Below are positions 1-11,827 of a stretch of DNA of 64,000 nucleotides, one piece after another. The stretch lies in assembly GCA_026874595.1 (NCBI GenBank), contig CM049307.1, positions 95,330,330 through 95,394,329 on the forward strand, given 5' to 3'. This DNA comes from Sipunculus nudus. Lineage: Eukaryota; Annelida; Sipuncula; Golfingiida; Sipunculidae. Position 1 is the first letter of the stretch. Each line of letters opens with the position of its first letter. The position numbers and the translations under genes are program-made. The notes under the pieces are model-generated. The model had not been told where the DNA came from. It ran no database searches and was given only the letters and a program-made list of their open reading frames with translations.

Positions 1-1225
1 ATAAATGAAATTGTGTAGCGAGTGCACGAGAGCCACATAATCGGATATTCACTGTGGTGGCATTAATTTCTCGCAAACGCATGGTTAGAAACCTTAGCAA
101 GACCCTTATTGTTGAAGACTTTGGAAATATGGCGACTTATCTTACAGGAAAGAGGTTAAACAACAAAAATTAAAGGTATGTGTTATGTCAAATGGACTAA
201 ACTAAGTGTCTTCCAGGCATTTTATTACTAATTAGTTTCGTACCACAAGCACAGATCGAGTGGCACCCTTCAGATGGTGTAGCCAAATAGTGTCCTGTAA
301 ACTCCGGTTGCGGGTGTGTGTGTTTATAGTAAGTTCACTGGGGTTAGGGTCAGCTGTACACTATCGTTTATCTATGTTGAAGGCCGGTTTCTGATATTGG
401 CACCGATTCTCATTGGTTGGGGCTTGCGTTTATAGTGGGGCGGGATATTGAAAAAAGTGCAAATGATGATGCTAGCATGAAATATTCCAGAAAGGCTTTT
501 TATGTTATCTAAATAAGAAAATCAAAAGCATGGCCACTGAGAATTCCGACAATGTCCAAGATGGCTAACAGTATTCGAAATGGCCGCCAATGACATCTAT
601 GTTTCCCACAAATTCTCCTGAAGCAGGCTAAACTCCCGATTAATTATAATTAAATGTTATTTATTGGTTCGACTATTGTTTTCTAGTTGACACAAATTAT
701 TTTGGACAGAAACGTAAATGAAAATTATCCAAGATGTACGCCAATTAAGATGGACGCCAAAGTTGACAAGCCTTTAAAAGAAGTACAACCTTGAGAAAAC
801 TTGTAATGTAATATATCGATTTTTGACATTTTGACCGTGCTGATTCACTTTTTACCATCAAAATTTCGATTTCAAACATGTATTGTGATTTTGACATTTA
901 CAGGTTTATTTGCCTCACGCGTACAGGCTTGCAGAGCAGTGATTCATGAAAGTAGGTTAGCGTTGATAGTTATTTATTTAATACTAACGAATGTTTGATT
1001 ATTGAAATGTACTTTGTAGCTATTGAGCGTAACTATTGAAAATGTCTTAAATAAAGGTACAACTGATATATGAAACATCTTTAGGTTGTACAAAATGGGT
1101 CCTAATAATTCTACCTATTATTAACAGGTTTTGCGACTTTGACCATTCCAAATTGACTTTCACCATCCCTGCATGTGCTTACAGGCTAGGCTGTTACAGG
1201 ATAGCTAAAATTGAGTGAAGAAGTA
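1..1225. other. Intergenic, no recognised gene
   Basis: AT-rich sequence without a convincing exon. Two loosely similar stretches (about 820-930 and 1110-1200) share 'TTTTGAC', 'TTGACTTT/TTCACTTT' and 'ACAGG' words and may be decayed copies of one short repeat. Nothing else is recognised. Confidence 0.5.
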
Positions 1226-2660
1226 TAATTATTTTTTTTTCATTTTGTTTTATGCTTTGTATTTTGTATAAAATATTTACTAGTATATTGACGGTGGTTG
1301 ATTAAATGGTCAGAGCCTCTGGACTCTGTTCCTGTATTAAGCGTAAAAAAAGTAAGGAAGACGCCGCCCAGTATTAAATGGGGACGAAAAAGTTTAATAA
1401 AATCTTACAGCCTACACATGCCACATACCACCCACCTGTCCATTCTTTTATAAATTATTAAAGTGAGAAGCAAAGTAAATCAATGTCCCTAGTATCACCA
1501 AATGGATCGCGTCATTTTTTTTTTTTATTTTCATTTGTCAGGTAAGCTGTACCGGGTTCGCTGTACATTTGTATTTGTTTAGCGAGAATTGACGTGCGGT
1601 CAGTGTATTGTACTGTTAAACAATGGCGGGCTTTCAATGAAAGGTTTTCGAGTGCACAGTAGGTCTTGTTATGCCTTTTGTAAAGAGGATCGCTTTGGGA
1701 TTACCATGCTCTGTTTCCAGCCTATTTAGTATTAAGCGTATGAATATAGATAGGCCATAGCAGGAAACCTAGGCGAGGCTTTGTTTATGTCTTATGAATA
1801 TAAATAAGTCTCCAGTGTAGAAGGGTATTTAAGAGAGACCATACACAGATTTCAAGGAGACATAGTATTGAGCCTGCAGAGACCCGAAGTGCCGTCCGTC
1901 GAATTTCAGAGAGTAGCCGCTACCCTGTGTCCAGTGAAGTGCTGCCAGCCGGTGTCCAGTAAGGTGCTGCCAGCTTGTGTCTTGTGAGTTGCTTCCAGCC
2001 TGTGTCTTGTGAGATGCTGCCAGCCTGTGTCAAGTGAGGTGCTGCTACCCAGTGTCCAGTGAGGTGCTGCCAGCCTGCGTCCAGTGAGCTGTTGCCAGCC
2101 TGTGTCTTGTTAGACGCTGCCAGCCTGTGTCCAGTGATGTGCTGCTACCCTGTGTCCAGTGAGGTGCTGTCAGCCGGTGTCCAGTGAGGTGCTGCCAGCG
2201 GGTGTCATGAGAGATGCCGCCAGCTGTCGTCCAGTATCACTAGTCCAGGAGATAAATAGACTGTTAGAGACTATGCTTTAAGAAAGTTTTACCCAGTGTA
2301 TTTGTATCTAGTGAGGTATAACAGGCTGAGAACCCCATCTGGTAGGTGATTTTGAATTCTGTATCTTTTTTGTTCCTTCACTATACTCTTGTTGTTTAGC
2401 CGCTGACTTGTGATTTCTTGTGTGCCTGAGTACTGATACATTGAGTGCGCCATCAAAACCGCACAATCTCCACTTTCCAACGTTGAACCAAAGGCAACCC
2501 GGTCCGTCACTTGGTAAGGGCAAACTTTCCCTTTGACACCAGAAAAGGGTAACTTTTATCGGTCGACCTTGATTGGTGCGCAGACCCTCTAGGTTTAACG
2601 AGAAGTTTTGATACAAATTAGGGATTTTAAGGGGAACTGGGAGTTTTATCATAACGTAAG
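1226..2660 (+). repeat. LTR-like repeat, copy 1, with 25-bp minisatellite
   Basis: The segment aligns by eye with 43,685-45,250 and 45,690-46,950: the same T-rich start, 'AAGCGTAAAA', 'CCACATACCACCCACCTGT', the minisatellite and 'ACTCTTGTTGTTTAGC' occur in the same order. A TATA-like 'GGGTATTTAAGAGAG' near 1828 precedes the minisatellite. A gypsy-type gag remnant follows from 2704. Together these suggest a long terminal repeat of a Ty3/gypsy element. The exact ends and a primer-binding site could not be defined, so the LTR call is an inference. Confidence 0.5.
1925..2240 (+). repeat. 25-bp minisatellite (CCAGTGAGGTGCTGCCAGCC-type)
   Basis: About a dozen imperfect units near 25 bp, built around 'GTGTCCAGTGAGGTGCTGCC', lie inside the LTR-like repeat. 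The same array recurs at 44,575-45,000 and 46,275-46,700. Units differ at several positions, and there are no spacers. Confidence 0.85.
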
Positions 2661-2703
2661 TTCATGCGTCGAAAGTAGGTTCGTTACATGATCTCTTATC
2701 GCT

Positions 2704-3360
2704 ATGGACCTATCGAAAGAGGCCATACACAATGGTAAGGCTACTGGTTATATAGAGGAGAAGTTACAGAGCCAGGTTGCTTAGGCTAGAGAGCAGGTCG
2801 CGCGAGAACAAGGTGAGCGTTCTAGGGCTCGCGAACACAAGTTAGAGTCACAGCGGGAAACTCGCGCCCACGAGTAAGAGTTAGCGAAGTTAGGATCCCG
2901 TCTAGTAAACCAGCAGCAGAGGAAGCGTCACGTGCGTAACACGATGATGCGCCGTGTTACAATAGTTTAAAGTTAACCCTATTCAAGGGATATAGGATGA
3001 TAGGGGATTGGTACCGCGGAATATTTAGGTTGAGTATACCCGAGCGTGGCGAAACGTCTCGTCAGTTTGCTATTGGATTTGATTGTCCCCGACTATTCCC
3101 AGACTTTTAGTTAATTTTCAAGGATAAACCTACTCGGAAATTTCATATTCGGTCTTATTAACATTATTTGAGGGCCAAATCCTATCAAAACATTTATTAG
3201 ACAGTAGGTTTAACGCAAAAATCATACATCAGATCCAGTGTCTTAGTAGGTAACTAATTACAGGGGAAATGAAAGTTCTACCGAGCATTCTCCAAGGAGT
3301 GGTGAAAGCTGGTACAACTTACTCATCAGGGCACGATGGGGGCAATGGGTAGGCATATCG
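2704..3360 (+). pseudogene. Decayed Ty3/gypsy-type gag fragment
   Basis: Translating from the ATG at 2704 gives a highly charged, Arg/Glu/Gln-rich stretch (for example AREQVAREQGERSRAREHK) interrupted by stops after about 25 and 57 codons. Such RE-rich coiled segments are typical of the N-terminus of Gag in invertebrate Ty3/gypsy elements. Its position just downstream of an LTR-like repeat fits a 5'-LTR-gag order. No zinc knuckle, protease or polymerase follows, and the sequence after about 3,150 is degenerate. It cannot be functional. The family call rests on composition and context rather than on a catalytic motif. Confidence 0.45.
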
Positions 3361-3913
3361 AAATAGGAGGGGGGTTATAAATGTTTTAAATTGTACAAAA
3401 ATGCACTCTGTAATACTTAGTGTTATATATTGGCCTACGACCAATTAGTATATGTTTTATATGTTGTGTTTGCATGCTCTGTATCATTAACCTAGGTGTT
3501 TATACAACATTTAACAATAAGCAAGATTAAATCTGCAAACATTACTCAAATTTACAAAATTTCCCCTTTTAAAATAATGAATTTCTCTGTTTAAATATCG
3601 ATAATTGGTCAACTAACTTTTTTGTGAGCGAAATTCAACAGATAACCATAATAATCCCAAGAACACAATGATGGCATGACCTTTCTAATATTTAAGTATA
3701 TGTTGAATTATAACACATTCTAGCATTATTGGCGATGTATAGTTACTCCTGTTACTCCTACCTTCATGCACCTGTTATTCTTCAAATACATTTGCCTACA
3801 GGGCCAGTATTTTCAAGTATGTCTCCAAATATATTTGCAAATATAAAAATAACATATTCTTCCAACTTTATATTTATCAGGCATGGACAGGCAAATATTC
3901 ATATTTCTGATTC
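3361..3913. other. Intergenic AT-rich, nothing recognised
   Basis: AT-rich DNA between the gag remnant and the SINE. Only a short G-run near 3,367 stands out. No exon-like segment was found. Confidence 0.4.
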
Positions 3914-4278
3914 TTTTTTTGTGGAGGTTACCGCCTCCATGTGTTTAATGCTTGCTTAACTATTACTATGTACATCTTTTGGTTTCGGACTGCGTGACAG
4001 GACCTTATACCCGGTTATCCAACCAGGGTCGGTGTACCACTCCTGCGGGTCGTGGGTGTGTGTCATCTCCATTGCTGGATCATAACACCGAGGAACCCCC
4101 GAAAGGCGCATTCTGTGAATGAAACATGACTGTTGGACACGGTGTCCCTATTAAGCCTGCAGAGCGCTCACCCTCTGGGGGGTCGACTGTGAAAAATGTC
4201 AGCGCGTCGGCTGAAATTCGAACTCATGATCTCCAGGCTCAGAGTCCTGCTCTTTACCCCTGAGCAATAGAAGCCGTC
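3914..4278 (-). repeat. tRNA-derived SINE, family 1, full-length copy
   Basis: Read on the - strand, the element begins (near 4276) with a tRNA-like head. It has an A-box-like 'TTGCTCAGGGGTAAAGAGC' and a B-box-like 'GAGTTCGAATTTC' spaced as in a tRNA. A ~200-bp body follows, then a 3' hairpin 'GGAGGCGGTAACCTCC' and a short A-run (T-run 3914-3920 on the + strand). A second full copy lies at 53,183-53,540, with partial copies at 30,405-30,620 and 40,621-40,770. The head is too diverged to be a working tRNA gene. Confidence 0.75.
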
Positions 4279-5880
4279 CTGATTACTTGAATATTTCTGA
4301 TTACTTGAAACTATTTATTTGATGTGCTTTGTCGCTACCTTCGGTATCTCAAAGCGTTAAAAACAACAATAAAATGTGCAAACATCAAGTTGTAGTAGAT
4401 GCGAGATTACCCAGGATCAACATGTGGAAGTATTGCTGAGAAATGTTAAGTAAGGTTAGATTTTTTCAGATAAAAATATACAGATTTATAGGTAAAGGAG
4501 ATCTTATTTATACGTGAAAAACGTCACATCTTTATCCAATGGGAAGTATCTGTTTGCCTTAACGGCATTACGGCAACTGTAGGTGCATCAAGTATTTGGT
4601 AGCCAACAATATGACTGATCAGTAAGCACACCAACTTTAAGGATTGCTGAGAAATATTAGTTTTAGTGTAAATGTTCACTACCAATGGGCTTATAATTTA
4701 TTTGTTCTGCCACTCGCAAGGTGAACTTGGTACGCAAGGTGAACAAGGTACGCCTTGACTACAGATTCTAGTTTGTTATCAATTTAAAGATGTACTGGTG
4801 ATATTTTATCATGTTTCGCCGTCCCTAAAGACAACGGATATTAATAAATATATGTAACCCACCTCCCCCTCCACCACCAGAACCCATCCCACCCTAATGA
4901 TTATAAAGTTGTGGGGCTTCTTTTTGAAAAAAAAAACTTCATAAAACACATGACTTGGCCGAACTTTTGAAACCATGGTTATCATTGAAGGTTATGTTTG
5001 AATGTATAAAAGTCAACATACCTGTAACCCATAAAATATGCAAACGGTGGTCATATCACTGGGACTCATTGCCCAGTGTTGATCAAACTGAAATGCCCTC
5101 GTTTGAAAGCGGAGTCATGTGGTCTTTGGATGAAAACCTTTACTTCCTTTTTTTAGAGAGAAATTTACTTTATAGGCGTTACAATGGGAGATCAATGGGG
5201 ATTATAGTGGACCCGCGTGACCGCGTATTGCACGAAAATGCCGTTTGGGAGGACATGGGCTCTGGCCACGGTCTTAACAGGGCAGTGAAAATCCCTGAGG
5301 CGCCTCCTGAAAAAGCGTCACAGGCGTGGAGTATCTTGAAGCACAAAAGAAAATAGGGGCACCTAATGGGGAAATATTAAAATTATTAATTATTCAGCTT
5401 AATAGGGCATTATCCCGCAAAACAAAACAAACTTGTCCTAGAAGAGCACACCACCGATACACCTGCCGAATTTGGAGAGGCAAATTAGAACGAAAGCAGG
5501 TAAACCGTGGTCTAGAAAAAACCCAACTCCGTATTAATTATATAGATAGATATAAATCGATACATATCGATACTTCAAGCCGATACGGTTATCGGTACGC
5601 TTTGCATGCTGTATTGCTGAAAAGCAAAGACTGCTAACAAACATAGATATACCTTAACTATAACCTGGACTATATATAAAGCTTAATCTGCTTTATATTT
5701 CTTATGTTGGGATCAGACCCGTAGGCCAGGGCGGAGGTTGGGGGATTGGTGGGTTCGGATAACCCCCCCCCCCCCCCACGGCCAGCATCCAAGTTCTACC
5801 TGACGTTGCCTATACAGAACTACTATACTCTGTGACAATTATACAGAAATTTATGAGTAACCCTATCTACCCATTTCCAC
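4279..5880. other. Intergenic, no recognised gene
   Basis: An open frame at 4955-5356 (+) lacks an ATG at its 5' end and matches no family I recognise. A second open frame at 5326-5637 overlaps it. Near 5550-5600 there are several 'CGATAC/TATCG' words, echoed near 7490-7550, possibly from a decayed repeat. A C-run of about 17 starts near 5762. Confidence 0.35.
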
Positions 5881-5884
5881 GTCA

Positions 5885-6870
5885 TGGCAGGAGGAAATTA
5901 TAAAAAAAGGTGGCACCACCAGTCTGCAGAAACTGATGAAACTCTCAATGATCAAAAGGCATGGAAAGTATCATGGTTATCAAATACATACGCTATTCAG
6001 ATACTAGCAAATTTTTAATTATTCGGGGGGGGGGGTTTACTTACGAGGCCAATAGCTCGGAGGATATGGGTTAAAGGAACCTTATTTCAGGTTTCAAAGG
6101 ATATTTTATTGGACTTCCCTTGATTTTAAATTAAAGGATTCTCGATTCAGCAGTTAAAATATCTGCCCTCTAAACGGACGACCGCTTCATCTGAAGTTTT
6201 TAGAATAGAGAAAAAATGGGTAACGATTTAAAAAAAAGATACAAGCGGCGCCACTAGTATGCAGGGAATGATGAAACACTCCATGTTCAATATGCATGCA
6301 ACAAATCATGGGGATCAATGTATTAGTTATTCAGATACTGGAGTTTTCGTATAAAATTATTAAATTATTGGGGGTTATCACGAGCCCTGTAGCTCAGAGG
6401 ATATGGGTAACAGAGACATAATTTCAGGTTTCGAAGGAGATTTTTCATGGATCTCCGTTGATATCAAAGTAGAATATTTAAGGTCAAACGGTTACGATTT
6501 GTGCCCTGTTAAAGGATAACCGCTTCATTTGAAGGTCTCAATAAAAAGAGAAAAATCTGTGTAAAAATTAAAAAAAAAATAAGGTGGGGCCACCAGTACA
6601 TAGAAAAGATGAAACAATCCCTTATCAATATGCATGGAAAGTATCATGGCCAAATAATGCATTAGTTATTCAGATACTTTTCAGATTTTGTATCAAGTTT
6701 TAAATTATTCAGGAGGTGGGGTGGGGGGGGGGGGATTTGGTTAACAGAGACAAAATTTCATGTTTACAAGGAGATTGTTATGGACTTGATCGGTTGTAAA
6801 GTTAGAAGTTTCTATTCAGCAAAGACATTATGACCGGACAGTAATGAAGGGGGAATGGCTCCGCCACGCA
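5885..6870 (+). repeat. Three tandem copies of a ~334-bp satellite unit
   Basis: Words such as 'CACCACCAGT...GCAG', 'GATGAAAC', 'GCATGGAAAGTATCATGG', 'TTATTCAGATACT' and 'AACCGCTTCAT' recur in the same order at roughly 5,915, 6,248 and 6,583, giving a period near 334 bp. Two of the units carry a G-run at the same place (6026 and 6721). Copies are well diverged, so the array is old. Confidence 0.75.
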
Positions 6871-7087
6871 TTGCTTCCGGCAAGATTTCATCCATTGAAC
6901 TCTGTGTCCTTACTTTTAATGGTTTTCCACTTTAAATGCCTCATTAATAGTCCCTATAAAACACCTTTTTCCTTTTTATGAGTGGTGTCCCACCTTAAAT
7001 ACAATATATAGTGACTAGAAAACCTTAAAAGAGGTCCAAAGGTCCGGAAAGGAGTCTCGAGCAAATTGGTCTAAAACCATTAAAAAG

Positions 7088-7141
7088 GTGGGGGGGGGGG
7101 GGGGGAGGGGGTTTGGCCCCCTTAGAACCCCCCCCCCCCCG
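7088..7141. repeat. Poly-G/poly-C inverted homopolymer pair
   Basis: A run of about 18 G (from 7088) is followed, 20-odd bases later, by a run of about 12 C (ending near 7140). The two can pair as a G:C hairpin. The open frames on both strands here (7025-7231 and 7113-7340) are produced by these homopolymers and are not taken as genes. Confidence 0.7.
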
Positions 7142-7984
7142 GTGCGCTTCTGCGACCAACAAGGTATGTACATTCCTTTTCTTTCTTAAAGACAGCTTCC
7201 CTGCTTTAAACCCGTTCGATTCATCTTTCATATCGCCTCTACATCAATCTATCCTTTACACGTCTAACAAGCATTACATATGTTACAAGTCAAAGATCTT
7301 TAAAAAAAATATCCCCGGCGTCCTTTTCCGGTTACCATAGCTGTTTTTAATGTTCCCACGTCAAATTACGAGTAATATGTGTCAGATGTTGCCAGATGAT
7401 TGTCGCATTTAGCACAAATGCAGCATAAACTCACCACAGAGTTTTTAATCAGAAATTGACACACAAAGAAAATTAAGTTTTTTCGTCAATACCTATCGAG
7501 TATCGATTTAAATGTATTGCAATACGTATTGTACCTTGATAGGTTGACCGATACTAAATCCTCGTTTTTTTATGCATGTGTTTAATTTAATTAACTAAAA
7601 TTAAAAGAAAATTAAGTAAATTTGATTTTAAAATCCTTTTTTAAAACAGGTATACAGACTAGCGGTTTGATTAGAAACAAATCACATCATTATGCTTAAT
7701 ATTATTTCAGCTATAATTTAATACTAAATTTTACACATGGTAAAAAGAAAACAAGGTTTTTTACTCTCCTGCAGCAAGGAATTCCTCTCAACATGTACAT
7801 CCACACTTTTATAGCAGAACCTAAGAATGATAATTCAATGTGCACTCATTGTAATCCCTTGTGATACGAACAAAATTCCAAAATGTAGTAAAAGCCTAGA
7901 AAAAACTTACAAAACGATAACATTCATCTTGTTTATGCATCCTATCCCTGGCGGTGCTGGGAACGAAGGGGAAGCCTAGGTCTG
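7142..7984. other. Intergenic, no recognised gene
   Basis: AT-rich sequence. No splice-bounded coding segment or known repeat is recognised. Confidence 0.35.
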
Positions 7985-8290
7985 CTGGACAGTCGAGGGG
8001 TAAAGCGCACAGCTCTCTCCGCTGGCGACCCGGGCTTTGATCCTTGGCATGGCTATGATAGTGGATTATAGTAGACTAGTACCCTGCTCTATTATGGCCC
8101 TCAGCCAAGCATAGAGACAGGCGTACAACGCCATTTTAAGTACTCCCAGTTGCAACTCCTGACTAACCTGTAGACTGGTTCCAACTCCAGTATGCACGCT
8201 CATACCGGTTGCCATGGACGTTCACGCGATCCTGTTTGATTAACCGTAAAGATTTCTTATAAAATAGCTTTCTTTAGTTATTTCTAGTTT
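7985..8290 (+). repeat. tRNA-derived SINE, family 2
   Basis: The head at 7985-8050 resembles a tRNA internal promoter ('GGGGTAAAGCGC' and, about 35 bases later, 'GGGCTTTGATCCTT'). The body contains 'GCTCTATTATGG', 'GGCGTACAACGCCAT' and 'GTTGCAACTCCTGAC'. The same body is present at 63,590-63,800 and, inverted, at 8,510-8,650. The 3' end is not sharply defined. Confidence 0.6.
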
Positions 8291-8509
8291 TCAAATATTA
8301 AAGAATGAGTTTTTGCACAAAAATTGAATAATGGATGCATAGATAATACGATATACTGAATCTTTGATATTTCACTGTGTGAAGCAGTGATTTATTATTA
8401 ATACCTATTAATCTTATCATTTTGTCACACGTTATGTACAGCCAACCTTTGGTAACTTCTCTGAGCTAACGAAATCCTTATTTTTATCATATATATAATA
8501 CATACTTGA

Positions 8510-8650
8510 GTTGGAACCAGTCTGCCGGGAGTACAAAAGATGGCGTTGTACGCCCGTCTCTATGATTGGTCTAGAGCAGCGGTGCCATAATAGAGCGGGG
8601 GTACCAGTCTAGGATTGTAGTTGCCCGTCCAATGCCAGTGGTTTTCTCCG
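8510..8650 (-). repeat. SINE family 2, inverted partial copy
   Basis: Read on the - strand, it repeats the body of the element at 8050-8180 in the same order: 'CTAGACTGGTACCC', 'CTCTATTATGG', 'CATAGAGACGGGCGTACAAC', then 'CAGACTGGTTCC'. The two copies face each other across about 220 bp, so a transcript across both could fold back. Confidence 0.7.
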
Positions 8651-9379
8651 GTTTCCTCCACCTATACAGTCTACCGAACGCCAACATATGAGACATTGAG
8701 AGTGCCCCGATTAGTTACAATAACTATTTGTACAGTCCATGTAAAGTAAATAAAAGTTTATATTTAAAGGGCAGCCAGCTGCGTAGACTGAAACAAGTTA
8801 CATACCCGGTTGCCAGGTGCCGGGTGCCAGGTTGCCGGCCGGCCAGACGGATGATAGAAAAAGGACCATTGCTATAGCTCAGATGACCTATATGACTAGG
8901 ATGACTAGGATCAAACCTAATGAAATGTAGAATGTTCTAAATCTGCGGATGGCAGTGACAGGATTTTCCTTTTTAAATTAAATCATGATTAGACTGAGTG
9001 AAATTCCGGGAGGACTGGAAGTACTGGATGGCACCGGGGGGGGGGGGGGGGTCGTGATTGCCTCTGGCTACGCCTTGAGATTCGCTGTTTGTGACGCACT
9101 GACAACGTTATCACATATGCATAAGAATTTAGCTATAGGGTAATCATGAAATCTCACAGACCAGTTTTCATTTCCAAGCCCTTTTATGAGAATTCTTTAT
9201 CAGAGGAGATCCTGTAGTCAATCTTTGACTGGCTACCATCCTATATTTTGACAGAAACGTCGCAGTGCAGAACAAATACGAGCGGAGAGTCAATCACCTT
9301 TTGTGGACCATAAATAAGGCAAAAATAAATAAATAAATGGTACTCAGGCATCGCCCACGTTAATAATAACCCCCAACAT

Positions 9380-9860
9380 CAAAAATATTGGTCAGTTGCG
9401 TATGTCTGTTTGTGTGTGTTTTGTTGGTCAGTATTCTCCTGGCCACAATTTCGAAGCAATCGATCTGAAACTTACAGGGTTGATTGAATGATAAATGTCC
9501 TTGAAGCAAATTGTTTTTGGTCAACATAGGTCGAAGGTCAAGGTCATCTAAACACGTCAAAATCTTAATTTTCTCATAACTTTGTCAATATTGGTAATAT
9601 CCTCATAAACTTTGGCTTAATTTCTTCCTCTCTCTCTTCTTTATGACATGATCGAGTTATCCGATTTCCATTATGGGTCGGATTTTTCCTTCACATCTTT
9701 GTCGAAAACAGTCACAGCCACATAGAATGTACCTCATTTTTCGTCACACTGCCCTCTCTGACCTTGACCTTGGTATTACTGTTTGTGTTAATTCTGGCAA
9801 GCGTGTGACCTTTTGTCGTCTTGTTTTGATTTTCATCTTTCAAGAAGAAAAAATAATACA
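9380..9860 (+). repeat. Fragment of pearl/Helentron-like repeat
   Basis: Contains hallmark words of the repeat family seen at 26.9-29.5 kb in the same orientation: 'GTCTGTTTGTGTG', 'CCTGGCCACAATTT', 'TTGTTTTTGGTCAACATAGG', 'GAAGGTCAAGGTCATC' and 'TCATAACTTTGTCAATATTG'. It is an isolated, diverged piece. The short open frames on both strands are by-products. Confidence 0.65.
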
Positions 9861-10849
9861 ATTTTGCTAAAATTTCCTCTGTTATGTAGTTTTTGCTGTT
9901 AAACAAAACAAATCTGTTATTTTTATGCATTTCCCTGATCATATGACATTATTGTCGAAACTCAAAAAAAAATGTTATAAAATAAAATATCTTCCGCGCT
10001 CACTGATTTCTGAAAAAGTGCCTGATAACCATACCTATTACCCTTTTTTGACTAATTCTCAAATATTTTCTCTGTATATAAAATTAGTGGTGTGTCACAT
10101 TTTACACTGAAACCCAGGTAACTTTTATATTCTTCCAAGGATTTTCAGACCTATAGATGTGTATTGTATATGGTTGAAAATTTCAATTATGTCAAAAATT
10201 TAAATCAATAATCATTGTATTTTATAAACTCTAGGATGAGATAAATTATTTTGTGTGCGCCAACTGGCCATGGCCATAATTGACATGACCTGGTCGAGAG
10301 ACTGGGGAAACCAGACATATCAGCACAAATGCAAATGAACAAAAAGTAAAACATATTCGTCAGGCGTTCTGTCGGATACTGGTCATATTTTAATATAATG
10401 ACTAACTAGTTGTTTCATGTATGAAACTTGTCGATGTACAGGAGCGGTTGTCTCTATTAATATATGCATTTCAAAACCATTATTTCTATTGTGTGCATGT
10501 ACATGCGGTGGGACGATTCCAAGTTCATCCGTTGTTATTTAACTTTTCCTGCAAGGCTACATCTGCATCAGCATTTAGAAACTAACACGAAACTCAGACA
10601 GACATTTATATGAAGGTAAGGCTCTAGTTTTACTGCTCTTGTTATCCAACATTTACTTGTTTAAGCAGTGTTTCCATTAGCCCGATTGAATCGGACTCTG
10701 AGATAAATATAGCAGGGCCTAATAATATCGAGTTTTATTAAATCGGGCTATGTTTCAATGTGCGTATATGCGTGGAAAATCGATTGTATGATTATGCAAA
10801 TTGGTTGCTCCCATGTGAACGAATGAAGCTTTACGCGACCCTCTTTAGT
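9861..10849. other. Intergenic, no recognised gene
   Basis: AT-rich. The only structure noticed is an inverted pair around 10,679-10,750 ('TAGCCCGATT' and 'AAATCGGGCTA'). Confidence 0.35.
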
Positions 10850-11429
10850 GAAAAGGTCGCATTGATAATACAAAAATAACGAAACCATAACTACGACTCT
10901 CTCCGCCATAGCAAATTATCGCCATCGCACGGCAGGAACGACAGCTTAAAACCGACCGCTCACTGTATGATTTTTCAAGAGCGATGTTTTTGCAGTTTTT
11001 CTCAACAAAAGCAGCGCTTTTGATGGGTGATTAGCGGTCTCACGACTGACACATGCTCTCACACTACCCGATTAGCGGCGAAGATAATCGCCTTCAAACA
11101 TGGCTTTAAAAAACGCGGTATAAAAATCAATAGACAAATAATTTTACTACAATACTTGCATATTTATGTCCGCAACGGTCTATATGATATCCATTTACGT
11201 CACTGCATATAAGACACTTTTTGTTTGTGAATACTTTCCAAAACTAACCACAAAGTGTTACCTAAAACCGATAAACAGGTTATAGTCAGCAACGTTCCAT
11301 TATGTTTACTTTTTATAGGCTTACAATAGAGATAAAGATTCTATGAGGGAATCTTATGTTTTCTGATGTTTATAGACTTCTAAACATTGACATGAACATG
11401 TTATTAAGACAAATTGTTGAGGGGAAAAA

Positions 11430-11515
11430 TCCTTGGCCGATCCGGCAGTTGAACCCATGTCGGTGGCGCACACGTCCGGCGTACCAACCGCTTCGCTAGC
11501 AAAGCAAGCTTCACT
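11430..11515 (-). repeat. tRNA-like SINE head, family 3
   Basis: On the - strand, 'TAGCGAAGCGGTTGGTACGC' resembles an A box and 'GGGTTCAACTGCC' a B box at the right spacing. It interrupts segment A and is absent from the matching place in segment B. No 3' end was defined, and the anticodon arm is not convincing for a real tRNA. Confidence 0.5.
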
Positions 11516-11596
11516 AGCGAGACAGTTCGGTCCGCTTTTATGTGACCACGTAACACACAGCTAATATGTCACAGTTAAATATCCTCTTGATTTCAG

Positions 11597-11734
11597 ATGA
11601 ATTGGAAACCAATTCGAAGAATGTGTGCTTTGGGAGGTACCCTCGTCGTATACCTTATACAAATGAATGCAAGATTACTCTTACAGATACTTAAGCATGG
11701 AAATCTCCCTCAAGCATATAATGCTTCGTGGTAG
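11597..11734 (+). pseudogene. METTL24-like A, damaged first coding exon
   Basis: The ATG at 11597 follows an acceptor-like 'CTCTTGATTTCAG', as in paralogue B. The first 20 codons match B ([14 protein letters not shown], a membrane-anchor-like segment). The frame then diverges, and a TAG at 11732 ends it after 45 codons. Downstream homology to B continues out of frame into an AT microsatellite, with no good donor at the equivalent place. Confidence 0.7.
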
Positions 11735-11791
11735 AGCAACATACAACGCCGTATGTATTAGGGAATAGAACTATGAAGGAATAAGTTCAGG

Positions 11792-11827
<36 letters not shown>

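Noticed and set aside
1925-2240. CRISPR-like array
   Set aside because: The 25-bp units abut without spacers and lie in eukaryotic DNA. It is a minisatellite.
4200-4276. tRNA gene on the - strand
   Set aside because: It has A- and B-box-like words but a poor cloverleaf, and it is fused to a repeated body with a hairpin and A-run, so it is a SINE head. The same applies at 7,985, 11,430 and 53,465.
4955-5356. 133-codon open frame on the + strand
   Set aside because: It has no ATG at its 5' end, no family resemblance I can name and no flanking splice evidence. Kept only as a note.
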